Below are positions 13,795 to 21,478 of a DNA stretch of 32,891 nt, piece by piece. This DNA comes from Clostridia bacterium. Lineage in GTDB: Bacteria; Bacillota; Clostridia; Christensenellales; Borkfalkiaceae. Every line of letters starts with the position of its first letter. Within the stretch, counting starts at the first letter, position 1. Both the position numbers and the translations under genes were made by a program. The notes under the pieces are model-generated. The model had not been told where the DNA came from. It did not search any database and saw only the letters and a program-made list of their open reading frames with translations. The stretch spans positions 1-32,891 of the forward strand of contig JAFTSI010000004.1 in the NCBI GenBank assembly GCA_017467345.1. Reading direction: 5' to 3'.

Positions 13795-15165
13795 TTAATC
13801 TAACAATTTTTTAACTGCTTCTTCGCCCAAATACTTTTTGCTTAAAAGTTCTTCAATTAAAATGTTAAGTTTTTCTTTCTTCTTTTCAATAATTTTTTTA
13901 GCCTTTGCATAGCAATCTAATAGCACCTTATCAAACACTTGTGCCACCAAGCCCATTCTTTCATTTGAGCAAGGAAACCTTAACTCACTTGAATAATATG
14001 TTTCAATACCAAGCATACCGCCATCAAACAAGTTTTCAAATATTTTGGAAATAATATAAAAATCGTTATATGCGTTTTGATATATTTGCCCAAAACATAC
14101 TTGCTCTGCCACATACCCACCAAGCAAAACAGTTATCGTGTTTATGTAATCTTTTGAAGATGCAATTTGTGAAGAAGAAACATTTTCATCATCATCGTCA
14201 TAGTCATCATCATAATCGTCGTCGTCATCATCGTCGTCATCATCATCTGCTTCACTACTATAATCGCTATCAAAACGCGATAATAATGAATTATAATAAT
14301 CGTTGCAAACGGTATACTCTTGAAGGCTTAAATCACCAAGTTCGCCACTAAGTTCATTCGCCACCAAAAACGCACCAACATTTCTACAAGCCCTAACCCT
14401 ATCGGCATTACCGCTATTGCCTTTTGCTATGTTTTCGTTTTTAATTTCCGAACAAACCTTTAACAAGGTATCGTTTTCAACAACACCTTTTTCATTTGAA
14501 AGCAACACGCACTCATTCACAAAAGTTTCAAGCGCAGCGCAAGAAAATCCAGCGCATATGTTAGCCATATCTTGAATAGACACATCAAAAAGACATTTAG
14601 ATTGCTCTATATACATTTTTAATATTTCTACCCTTGACTTAAAGTTTGGTTTACCTATGCCGATTTTTTTGTCAATTCTACCCGGTCTTTTAATGGTTTT
14701 TGGCAATGCATTATAGTTATTACATGTTGCAACAAACACAACATTATTACTACTTTCCATACCATCAATAAGTGTTAATAACAATGTAAGAATAGTTTTT
14801 GACCTATCGGTATAATATTCTTCATAAGGGTTAGGCAATACCTTATCCATTTCGTCAAAAAAAATCATTGTGGGAACTCTGCTTTTTGACGCCTTTTTAA
14901 AAGTTTTTCTAATTTTGTTGCAAATCCACGATTCGTTTTTTACTGAACCCAAATCAATTTTTAAAGTGTTTAAGCCACACTCATCTGCCATAACCTTGGC
15001 AAAAAGTGTTTTGCCTGTTCCTGGTTCGCCGTAAAAAATAATACCTTTGGGTAATTTCGCGCCCATTTCAATATACCTATCACGCTCTTTGAATATTTCG
15101 CATAACCTAATAAGTTCTTCCTTTTCCCTTTGATATCCTGCAATATTTTCAAAACTGTAACTCAT
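13795..15165 (-). CDS. Soluble FtsH-derived AAA+ ATPase with inactive M41 domain and Asp-rich insert
   Basis: The product is 456 aa from the ATG at 15165, chosen because AGGAG lies 10 nt upstream; a longer frame to 15258 has no such site. Residues 1-240 are an FtsH-like AAA module: Walker A GEPGTGKT (46-53), Walker B MIFFDEMD (100-107) and arginine fingers in KRPGRID (R160, R163). FtsH's N-terminal membrane helices are absent and its aromatic-Gly pore loop is not conserved. Residues 250-456 align with the M41 protease domain (VLLGGYVAEQVCFG, NAYNDF, closing helices). However, the zinc motif HEAGH is RNVGA (261-265), so it should not be a metalloprotease. An insert at 307-326 holds 18 Asp and 2 Tyr. 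It is likely an unfoldase or remodeller for the two downstream proteins. Confidence 0.8.
   Translation of the reverse strand: MSYSFENIAGYQREKEELIRLCEIFKERDRYIEMGAKLPKGIIFYGEPGTGKTLFAKVMADECGLNTLKIDLGSVKNESWICNKIRKTFKKASKSRVPTMIFFDEMDKVLPNPYEEYYTDRSKTILTLLLTLIDGMESSNNVVFVATCNNYNALPKTIKRPGRIDKKIGIGKPNFKSRVEILKMYIEQSKCLFDVSIQDMANICAGFSCAALETFVNECVLLSNEKGVVENDTLLKVCSEIKNENIAKGNSGNADRVRACRNVGAFLVANELSGELGDLSLQEYTVCNDYYNSLLSRFDSDYSSEADDDDDDDDDDDYDDDYDDDDENVSSSQIASSKDYINTITVLLGGYVAEQVCFGQIYQNAYNDFYIISKIFENLFDGGMLGIETYYSSELRFPCSNERMGLVAQVFDKVLLDCYAKAKKIIEKKKEKLNILIEELLSKKYLGEEAVKKLLD
14188..14247 (-). repeat. GAT/GAC trinucleotide tract encoding poly-Asp
   Basis: Twenty codons, read on the minus strand as eleven Asp, Tyr, three Asp, Tyr, four Asp. 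Triplet units can expand or shrink without breaking the frame. Confidence 0.9.
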
Positions 15166-15201
15166 AATCCTTTTTCTCCTTTTCCATTTTTTTCTAATTC
15201 C

Positions 15202-15220
15202 ATTATAAAACACATAGTGT
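15202..15220 (-). promoter_or_regulatory. -10 region and possible operator of AAA operon
   Basis: On the minus strand TATAAT (15202-15207); no good -35 is visible (best near 15225-15230, TTCGTT). The inverted motif ACAC-ATA-GTGT (15210-15220) lies in the spacer. A weak -35 with an adjacent palindrome fits an activated or regulated promoter. Confidence 0.4.
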
Positions 15221-15301
15221 AATAAACGAATACCGCAATAAACAAAAACTTTTTGCACCCCATATTTTGAGTGTTTTATTGATTATTTTTGATATTTTAT
15301 G

Positions 15302-15330
15302 TTGATTTTTGCCCCCAAATAGTGTACACT
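15302..15330 (+). promoter_or_regulatory. Promoter of WYL regulator gene with palindromic -10
   Basis: TTGATT (15302-15307), 17 bp, TACACT (15325-15330). The -10 is part of a perfect 10-bp palindrome AGTGTACACT (15321-15330), a possible autoregulatory operator. Confidence 0.5.
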
Positions 15331-15351
15331 TCTATTTAAGAGGATTATATT

Positions 15352-16347
15352 ATGATAGAAAAAATTAAAATTAGTTTGCCAGTAGCCACCTTAGATTTAT
15401 TAAAAAAGGATTGTTTAGACTTTAAAATACTAAAAAATGATGGAAAAATTAACTTCAATGCCTTTATTAATACTTTAATTTTAAACTTTTACGAAGAGTT
15501 TTCTGCCGCAGAAGAAAATCTTTACGATTCGGTTAAAAAAACACTTATCAATTTACCTAAAAGGCAAGCAGATGAAATATTCCCTAGCATTTTAAAGATT
15601 TTTGCCAAGCGCGAAAGTGGTAGCGAAGAAAAGAAAAAGACCACTACTTTTTCATTTAAACCAACAAAAAACTCTGAAAAAGCAGTAGTCCATATAGAAA
15701 ATGTTTTACTTTCTTGCGAATCTATTTCTTCATTTTATCGCAGATTGTTTTTAGCCTACTCACAAAAAACTAAAAATGAACGCGAAAAAATTATACACAA
15801 AGAAAACTACGAAATATTAAAAAAAGCAGTAGAAAAACAAACTACTGTTTGTATTTCTTTAACCACTGGTATTGTTATGAAAGATGTTTCGGTGTATGGC
15901 GTGTTCCACTCTAAAGATGAACTTTTTAACTATGTTCTATGCTTTAACAAAAACAACACTACCGTAAGGCTTGCCACCATTCGCTCTGTTTCTATAAACA
16001 ACAAGTCGTCATTTATTCCAGAAGAAAACATTAGGTATTTTGAAAAGCAAGTTTCTTGCGCCGTTCAATACCCCATTTCTAACACAGATAATCAACCCAT
16101 ACAGGTTATTTTAACGAAAAAGGGCAAAGAACTATTTAACAAAATATATCTATATCGCCCAACCCCTATAAGTATTAATGGCGACGAATATGTTTTTGAC
16201 TGTTCGGCAAACCAACTTTTATATTACTTTGAGCGATTTGGCGAAAATGCGCTAATAGTATCGCCAAAAAAATTAGGGGTGTTTATGAGAAATTATTACC
16301 ACTTCGCTCTAAAAAAATATAACACTATTTATAAATCTAAAAATTAA
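15352..16347 (+). CDS. WYL-domain transcriptional regulator with ribbon-helix-helix-like N terminus
   Basis: The product is 331 aa. Residues 1-50 (KIKISLPVATLDLLKKD, then NFNAFINTLILNFY) look like a ribbon-helix-helix DNA-binding unit. Residues about 145-230 fit a WYL sensor barrel: ILKKAVEKQTTVCISL, then YVLCFNKNNTTVRLATIRSV. Residues 235-325 fit the WYL C-terminal extension: VILTKKGKELFNKIY, FDCSANQLLYYFERFGENALIVSP. WYL proteins bind nucleic-acid or nucleotide ligands and control many phage-defence loci (BrxR, CapW). It is divergent from the AAA operon and probably controls it. AAGAGG lies 8 nt before the ATG. The WYL assignment is by pattern and fairly confident; the RHH call is weaker. 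Confidence 0.72.
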   Translation: MIEKIKISLPVATLDLLKKDCLDFKILKNDGKINFNAFINTLILNFYEEFSAAEENLYDSVKKTLINLPKRQADEIFPSILKIFAKRESGSEEKKKTTTFSFKPTKNSEKAVVHIENVLLSCESISSFYRRLFLAYSQKTKNEREKIIHKENYEILKKAVEKQTTVCISLTTGIVMKDVSVYGVFHSKDELFNYVLCFNKNNTTVRLATIRSVSINNKSSFIPEENIRYFEKQVSCAVQYPISNTDNQPIQVILTKKGKELFNKIYLYRPTPISINGDEYVFDCSANQLLYYFERFGENALIVSPKKLGVFMRNYYHFALKKYNTIYKSKN

Positions 16348-16356
16348 CTACTACTA

Positions 16357-16561
16357 AAAAAATACCTATTGAAAATAGGTAAACTTGGTGATATAATTTT
16401 TTTAAGGTGATTATTATGAAAAAACAAGCACAGTTTAACACTTTAACCACTAATTTTATAGATGAAAGGTATTCATATAACCTATACCCACGCCCCACCT
16501 TTAAGCGCGATAGTTTTTATAACCTTAACGGAGAGTGGGATTTAAGCATTAAACAAAAAAA
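16357..16561 (+). repeat. 205-bp direct repeat, right copy
   Basis: Counterpart of 12232-12436. This copy is continuous with the intact GH2 gene and keeps the -35, ribosome binding site and Trp41 codon. Confidence 0.9.
16363..16397 (+). promoter_or_regulatory. Promoter and palindromic operator of GH2 gene
   Basis: TTGAAA (16369-16374), 17 bp, TATAAT (16392-16397). The palindrome TACCTATT-GAA-AATAGGTA (16363-16381) covers the -35 box, suggesting repression, for example by a sugar-responsive regulator encoded elsewhere. The palindrome is kept in the decayed copy. Confidence 0.65.
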
Positions 16562-18128
16562 AGGCATGCTAAATAAGGTGGGAAAAATTGAAGTTCCCTA
16601 CCCCATTGAAAGCGCGCTATCTAAAATAGCCCGTCAAATAAATAAGGGTGATGTTTTACTATACGAAAAAGAGTTTTGTTTGCCAAGTGGCTTTAACAAG
16701 GGCAAAGTGCTTTTACATTTTGGCGCAGTTGACCAAGTTTGCGAAGTGTTTGTAAACGGTAAGTTAGTAGTAAAGCACGAAGGGGGATATTTGCCATTTA
16801 GTGCCGATATTACAGGCGCGCTTGAAGATAAAAACATTTTGAAAGTTTGCGTTAAAGATGATTTATCGTTTGATTATGGCTACGGCAAGCAAAAAGTTAA
16901 ACGAGGTGGTATGTGGTATACCAAAGTTAGCGGTATATGGCAAACGGTGTGGATTGAAAGTGTGCCCAAAACACATATTGAAAGTATAAAGTGCTACCCT
17001 ACCCTAAACTCTGTAAAAATTGTAGTTTTAGGCGGAAAAGAAAAGAAAACCTTAACTATTTTAGAAAGTGGCGAAGAATATGTGTTTAAGGGCAATGAGA
17101 TTACCATTGATATTAAAAACCCTAAACTATGGTCGCCCGACACTCCCTTTTTATACCACTTTACTTTAAGCGACGGAGAAGATAAAGTTAGTTCATACTT
17201 TGCGCTTAGAACCATTGAAACAAAAACCATAAACGGAAAGGGCTATATTGCGCTTAATAATGAGCCGATATTTTTGCACGCTGTGTTAGACCAAGGGTAT
17301 TTTCCTGATGGCATTTACACACCGAAGTCGCCCGAAGGGTATGTTTTTGACATACTTAAAATGAAAGAACTTGGTTTTAACACATTAAGAAAGCACGCTA
17401 AGTTAGAGCCAGAGTTGTTTTACAGTTTATGTGATGAACTTGGCATATTAGTAATGCAAGATTTTGTTAACTGTGGCAAATACAATTTTTTAATTGACAC
17501 GGTTCTGCCTACCATAGGTTTCAAAAAAGGCATAACTCACAGAGCAAGCAAAAAGCGTAGAAACCAGTTTGAAAGTGATGCCGTTAAAACTATTGAGTTT
17601 TTACACTCTCACCCAAGCGTATGCTACTACACAATATTCAACGAAGGTTGGGGGCAATATGATGCAGATAGCATTTATTCGCTATTAAAATCGCGCGACA
17701 CTTCAAGGATTTTTGACACCACAAGTGGTTGGTTTTTTAAGCATAATAGTGATGTTGATAGCCACCACATTTATTTTAAGAAGATTAAACTTAAAGCAAA
17801 ATCCCTTCGCCCACTAATCCTTTCGGAGTTTGGCGGATACTCATATAAATTAGATGAGCATAGTTTTAACCCACACGAAACTTACGGCTACAAGCATTTT
17901 TATAGCAAAGATGAGTTTGAAAGTGGATTAAAAGAGTTATACTTAAACCAAATAGTTCCTGCAATAAAGTTAGGGCTATGCGGTGCTGTTTTAACTCAAC
18001 TTAGTGATGTAGAAGATGAAACTAACGGCTTATACACCTATGATAGAAAGGTTTGTAAAATAGACATTAAAGTTATGCGCGAAATATCTAACACGGTATA
18101 CTCTGCGTTTAATAGCAGTTTAAGTTAG
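16416..18128 (+). CDS. Glycoside hydrolase family 2 enzyme (beta-galactosidase/beta-glucuronidase type)
   Basis: The product is 570 aa. The jelly-roll sugar-binding domain (about 30-190) has GEWDLSI, YEKEF, LLHFGAVDQVCEVFVNG and HEGGYLPF. A beta-sandwich follows (about 190-275), then a TIM barrel. The catalytic acid/base is E410 in FNEGWGQ and the nucleophile is E471 in LSEFGGYS. There is no signal peptide, so it acts on small imported oligosaccharides. The exact sugar cannot be read from sequence. Start chosen at 16416, 6 nt after AAGGTG, not at the GTG at 16407 inside that site. Its 5' end is duplicated at 12232-12436. Confidence 0.88.
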   Translation: MKKQAQFNTLTTNFIDERYSYNLYPRPTFKRDSFYNLNGEWDLSIKQKKGMLNKVGKIEVPYPIESALSKIARQINKGDVLLYEKEFCLPSGFNKGKVLLHFGAVDQVCEVFVNGKLVVKHEGGYLPFSADITGALEDKNILKVCVKDDLSFDYGYGKQKVKRGGMWYTKVSGIWQTVWIESVPKTHIESIKCYPTLNSVKIVVLGGKEKKTLTILESGEEYVFKGNEITIDIKNPKLWSPDTPFLYHFTLSDGEDKVSSYFALRTIETKTINGKGYIALNNEPIFLHAVLDQGYFPDGIYTPKSPEGYVFDILKMKELGFNTLRKHAKLEPELFYSLCDELGILVMQDFVNCGKYNFLIDTVLPTIGFKKGITHRASKKRRNQFESDAVKTIEFLHSHPSVCYYTIFNEGWGQYDADSIYSLLKSRDTSRIFDTTSGWFFKHNSDVDSHHIYFKKIKLKAKSLRPLILSEFGGYSYKLDEHSFNPHETYGYKHFYSKDEFESGLKELYLNQIVPAIKLGLCGAVLTQLSDVEDETNGLYTYDRKVCKIDIKVMREISNTVYSAFNSSLS

Positions 18129-18176
18129 ATTTAACAATACTTTTACAATTATTGATAAAAGGCTTTTAAATTACGA

Positions 18177-18205
18177 TTGCCAAACTTAAAGAGTTATGAT
18201 ATAAT
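18177..18205 (+). promoter_or_regulatory. Promoter of acyltransferase-membrane protein pair
   Basis: TTGCCA (18177-18182), 17 bp, TATAAT (18200-18205), 26 bp before the GTG start. Confidence 0.7.
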
Positions 18206-18231
18206 TATAAAAAAATTGGAACAGGTAATTT

Positions 18232-18963
18232 GTGAAACAAATAAGAAAAAAGAAACACCCTATTTTTAATGGATTTAAGGCGTTTTTAAGGTTATTTAAG
18301 AAAAAGCCAAAAATGGTATATTTAGGTAAGCAACCTAAAGAGCCTTGTATAATACTTTCTAACCATGTAGGAAGTAGTGGCCCTATCACCTATGAACTTC
18401 ACGCAGATTTTCAGTTTAGGTTTTGGGGCACTTATGAAATGAACGGCGATTTCAAAACTCTTTACAAATATCTAAGTAAAGATTTCTACCACGCAAAACT
18501 CCATATGCCATTATGGCTTTCAAGGATTTGGTGTGTTATTGCAGCGCCAGTTGCACACGGTTTTTACAAAGGCTTAGAACTTATTTCTACTTATAAAGAC
18601 ACGCGCTTTTGGGGAACTATGAAAGAAAGCCTTGCAACATTGCAAGATGGAAAGTCATTGATAATTTTCCCTGAAGATTCTACGCACGGCTATTACGATA
18701 ACTTACAATTCTTTTTTAGTGGATTTACCCTTTTAGCAAAGGCTTGCGTTCAAAAAGATTTAGATGTGCCTATTTATTTTGCATATTACAGCAAAAAGCA
18801 CAAAACCATAATGTTTGACAAGCCCACCACTTGTAGCGAACTTTTAAATAGCGCGCCCACTAAAGAAGAAATTGCCGAAAACACGCGCGTTAGAATTAAT
18901 GCGCTTGGCGAAGAAATAAACAAAAAAGCCGAAGAAGAATTACAAGCAAAAAAGAAAAAGTAG
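18232..18963 (+). CDS. PlsC-like lysophospholipid acyltransferase family protein
   Basis: The product is 243 aa with a GTG start. The family moves an acyl chain onto a lysophosphatidate or related acceptor at the membrane. IILSNHVGSSGP (about 40-51) takes the place of the usual catalytic NHx4D, with Asp apparently replaced by Gly; FPEDSTHGY (about 144-152) matches the FPEG phosphate-binding motif. The C-terminal tail is charged and helical. The missing Asp leaves activity or substrate uncertain. It lies 8 bp before a small membrane protein gene and is likely co-transcribed with it. Confidence 0.72.
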   Translation: MKQIRKKKHPIFNGFKAFLRLFKKKPKMVYLGKQPKEPCIILSNHVGSSGPITYELHADFQFRFWGTYEMNGDFKTLYKYLSKDFYHAKLHMPLWLSRIWCVIAAPVAHGFYKGLELISTYKDTRFWGTMKESLATLQDGKSLIIFPEDSTHGYYDNLQFFFSGFTLLAKACVQKDLDVPIYFAYYSKKHKTIMFDKPTTCSELLNSAPTKEEIAENTRVRINALGEEINKKAEEELQAKKKK

Positions 18964-18971
18964 GCCAATAA

Positions 18972-19544
18972 ATGTTTGAAAAGATAAAAGAGATTAAGCG
19001 TTTATCAAAAGAGTGTGAAAATGCCACTTCGCCAGAGTATGACACAGATGGCGCAAGGTTAATAAACCTTTCGGTTAGTGATGATAGCAATTTCCTTTCC
19101 CCCTTATCGTGTGACGATAAGCCTATGATAAGTGGCGAAACGGCAAGTTTTTTGGAACTAAACGCAAAGCATACAAAGGTAAACGAAAAAATCCGTTTTG
19201 TTATTAAAAGTGATGTAATTGATGAGCGCGAAAAGGCGCTCTACCCCAAAGCCATTGATAATTATTACACGGCAAAAATACGCGATACCAAGTTAGAATT
19301 AAAGCGCAACGCGATAATATCGTTTATAATGCTTTTAATAGGTATAGTAGTTTTTGCAACCATAATAATATTAAACGCCATAAACGCACAAACATTAATT
19401 TTAAGTGTTATTGATGTAATTGCGTGGGTGTTTATTTGGGAAGCAGTTGACCTATTCGTGTTTAAGCGAACTGAACTTAGAAATGAGCAGTTGTTAAACC
19501 TTAAACTGCTAACTGCAAAAATAGAGTTTATTGATAAAAATTAA
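18972..19544 (+). CDS. Small two-helix membrane protein of unknown family
   Basis: The product is 190 aa. The first 105 residues are soluble and mixed in charge. Two membrane helices follow: about 110-133 (ISFIMLLIGIVVFATIIIL) and about 138-160 (LILSVIDVIAWVFIWEAVDLFVF), with a short charged C-terminal tail. No enzymatic motif is seen. It sits 8 bp after the acyltransferase gene and shares a terminator, so a role in membrane lipid or envelope function is possible but unproven. Confidence 0.75.
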   Translation: MFEKIKEIKRLSKECENATSPEYDTDGARLINLSVSDDSNFLSPLSCDDKPMISGETASFLELNAKHTKVNEKIRFVIKSDVIDEREKALYPKAIDNYYTAKIRDTKLELKRNAIISFIMLLIGIVVFATIIILNAINAQTLILSVIDVIAWVFIWEAVDLFVFKRTELRNEQLLNLKLLTAKIEFIDKN

Positions 19545-19570
19545 AAAGAGTGCCTTTTGGCACTCTTTTT
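19543..19570. terminator. Terminator after membrane protein gene
   Basis: Stem AAAAAGAGTGCC / GGCACTCTTTTT with loop TTTT. Bidirectional between convergent genes. Confidence 0.88.
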
Positions 19571-19581
19571 TTGCGTGTGGA

Positions 19582-19839
19582 TTATAGGTATTTTTTAATA
19601 CCACTTGGTATAACTTTAAGCGCGCTTTCATTTAAATCTAAAAGCGAATTATACCACTTTTTAATTTTTTCATTTTCTTCTTCACTTTCTACCACCACGC
19701 CGTATGCTACATTTGATTTATAAATATCAAAGGCTTTAAGCAAAGGCTCTCTTAAACTGCGCTTTGCCATTACCTTTTCTTCGCCCATTAAAAACTTTAA
19801 ATCTTTTACAGAAATATCTTCATATATTACTTTATTCAT
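19582..19839 (-). CDS. Small phage tail-associated protein
   Basis: The product is 85 aa. The central REPLLKAFDIYKSNVAYGV and following WYNSLLDLNESAL resemble short hypothetical proteins that follow baseplate or tail genes in Bacillota phages. No membrane segment. AAGGGGG precedes the ATG, and the gene starts 11 bp after the baseplate-like gene's stop, so the two form one transcript. Function unknown. Confidence 0.65.
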   Translation of the reverse strand: MNKVIYEDISVKDLKFLMGEEKVMAKRSLREPLLKAFDIYKSNVAYGVVVESEEENEKIKKWYNSLLDLNESALKVIPSGIKKYL

Positions 19840-19850
19840 ATTCTTCCCCC

Positions 19851-21344
19851 TTAAATCTTAACGAAATAGTATTGCTCAACAGTTATATCGCCCGACCTAA
19901 AATAATTAGTATCGTAAACGGCTTGCTCTTTGCCTGCATAATACGCCAAATATGAATCGGGAATAACTATATCGCTAACAGTTTCTTCGTCACCTTCATA
20001 TGCCAAATATCTTCCGTCAATTGACAACACTCTTTTGGGGTATGCTAAAAGTTCTTCTTGCGTAAAACCTGCGTCTTTAGAAGTATGCACCGTTTTTCTA
20101 ACAATCTTTTTATTAATTACATCAATGTAATCGTATTCGCCAAGTCTAATAGTAGTGGGTGCAAAAAAACTATCGTCTTGTTGAACGAACACTTTAAACT
20201 CAGGCATAGTTTCTTCGGTATAAAGCCCATCAACAACCATAACCTTAAACTTAAAGGCTTGTATCATAATATCGCTATCAGCCCAAGTATCAATACTAAT
20301 ATCCATATAGTTATCCATACCGTTTGAAATATACCCCGAAGCAAATGTGTTTTCTTTATCTACATTTAGCGCGCTACTGCCGTCAGCAGAAGTTAGTTTA
20401 ACCTTAATGCCGTTACAACTTGAATAATTAGTTGCGTTAAAACAACCACCACCTACTTGTATGTATTTTATCGCCATATTCCCCGAACCCTTTTTTATAG
20501 TGTGTTGCAAGTGAATATTAGTGCCTGCCGATATTCTTCCGTTAAGATAAATCTCACCCGTTTCCCTATCAAACTTAACAGTCAATCCATCAATGGTGTA
20601 TTCTACAATGTTGGTATCAAAAACGTTTGCGCCATAACTTACAATACCCTTAAACATAATGTCGCAAAGCCCACCTTGTTCGTAGTTATTGCCAGTTTTA
20701 CCGTATATTTTGCAAACTTGCGTTTTCATACCGTCAATGATATTAAGTCCACCTGCAGTAGTTCTGCTACTAAGCGGTATTTTTACAAGCGACTTTTTAA
20801 TTAACGCCCTATCAATAAGTTCGCTAATCAAACTCACTTGTTCTTTAAGCCCTTTGGTGTCGGCAGATAATTCATCAACCTTTTCTACACTTTCTTTTAA
20901 GGCATTATATTCGCCGTTAAGCGCCGAAACAAACTTAATAAGTTCGTTATAACTATCACCCTGTTCTGGCTCTTTAACCGAAACGCCACGCCTTACTATA
21001 AAGTTTACCGTTTTAGTGGCAACCACTTCGCCACTCATTGAAGTAACATTAAACTGCAACTCCACCTTTCCACTAACACCTGTTAAAATGGCGTCAACCT
21101 TCTTTTCCCACACACTAAATGCTTTTAACTCCTTATCAAACAAACCGCTAATTCTATCTTTTAGCGAATTCATAACGAAAGGTCCTTCGGTTTTTCCGTT
21201 GGAAAAGCGTGCCGAAATGCTCACTACTGCGTTTTCATCAACAGGGCTTAAAAAGTAAATGGTGTTTGCCCCTGATGAGCCTTGATAAACGCGCTCATTA
21301 ACCGTGCCAAGCGTGTTGCCTAATGCATCAAAACAAAAAATCAT
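19851..21344 (-). CDS. Phage baseplate upper protein (BppU)-like, with receptor-binding-type C-terminal region
   Basis: The product is 497 aa. Residues 1-115 match the BppU N-terminal fold (VYQGSSGANTIYFLSPVDENA, then FVIRRG). Residues 125-185 are a heptad-rich coiled coil suited to trimerisation. The remainder is beta-rich with Gly, Asn and aromatic residues (TIDGLTVKFDRETGEIYLNGRI), as in tail-fibre or receptor-binding domains. AAGGAG precedes the start, and a leader stem CTTTGGTT / AACCAAGG partly covers it. No other phage structural genes are nearby. It is either a prophage remnant or a domesticated binding protein. Confidence 0.68.
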   Translation of the reverse strand: MIFCFDALGNTLGTVNERVYQGSSGANTIYFLSPVDENAVVSISARFSNGKTEGPFVMNSLKDRISGLFDKELKAFSVWEKKVDAILTGVSGKVELQFNVTSMSGEVVATKTVNFIVRRGVSVKEPEQGDSYNELIKFVSALNGEYNALKESVEKVDELSADTKGLKEQVSLISELIDRALIKKSLVKIPLSSRTTAGGLNIIDGMKTQVCKIYGKTGNNYEQGGLCDIMFKGIVSYGANVFDTNIVEYTIDGLTVKFDRETGEIYLNGRISAGTNIHLQHTIKKGSGNMAIKYIQVGGGCFNATNYSSCNGIKVKLTSADGSSALNVDKENTFASGYISNGMDNYMDISIDTWADSDIMIQAFKFKVMVVDGLYTEETMPEFKVFVQQDDSFFAPTTIRLGEYDYIDVINKKIVRKTVHTSKDAGFTQEELLAYPKRVLSIDGRYLAYEGDEETVSDIVIPDSYLAYYAGKEQAVYDTNYFRSGDITVEQYYFVKI

Positions 21345-21427
21345 AAAAAAATCTCCTTGGTTTTTTGCCTACATTTAACCAAAGATTTTTTATATTTCAA
21401 GTGGTATATGACAAAAATTTAAAAATA

Positions 21428-21460
21428 AAAAACCGAAAGTTTTTCGCTTTCGGCTTTTTA
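21428..21460 (-). terminator. Terminator of large lipoprotein gene
   Basis: On the minus strand AAAAAGCCGAAAG - CGAAAAA - CTTTCGGTTTTTT. It separates the lipoprotein from the baseplate-like gene, which must have its own promoter. Confidence 0.85.
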
Positions 21461-21478
21461 TTTATTTTTTAATTGCCC

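Noticed and set aside
14070..14351. His-rich frame on the plus strand
   Set aside because: It is the antisense shadow of the GAY poly-Asp tract in the ATPase gene.
15166..15258. N-terminal extension of the AAA ATPase
   Set aside because: The extension has no ribosome binding site and shows no FtsH-like membrane helices; AGGAG supports the start at 15165.
18179..18191. CCAAACTTAAAG shared with the uraA promoter spacer (about 12199-12210) as an operator
   Set aside because: It is a single 12-bp A+T-rich match with no symmetry; chance is as likely.
20058..20804. Plus-strand frames opposite the baseplate-like gene
   Set aside because: They are shadows of the strong minus-strand frame and lack ribosome binding sites.
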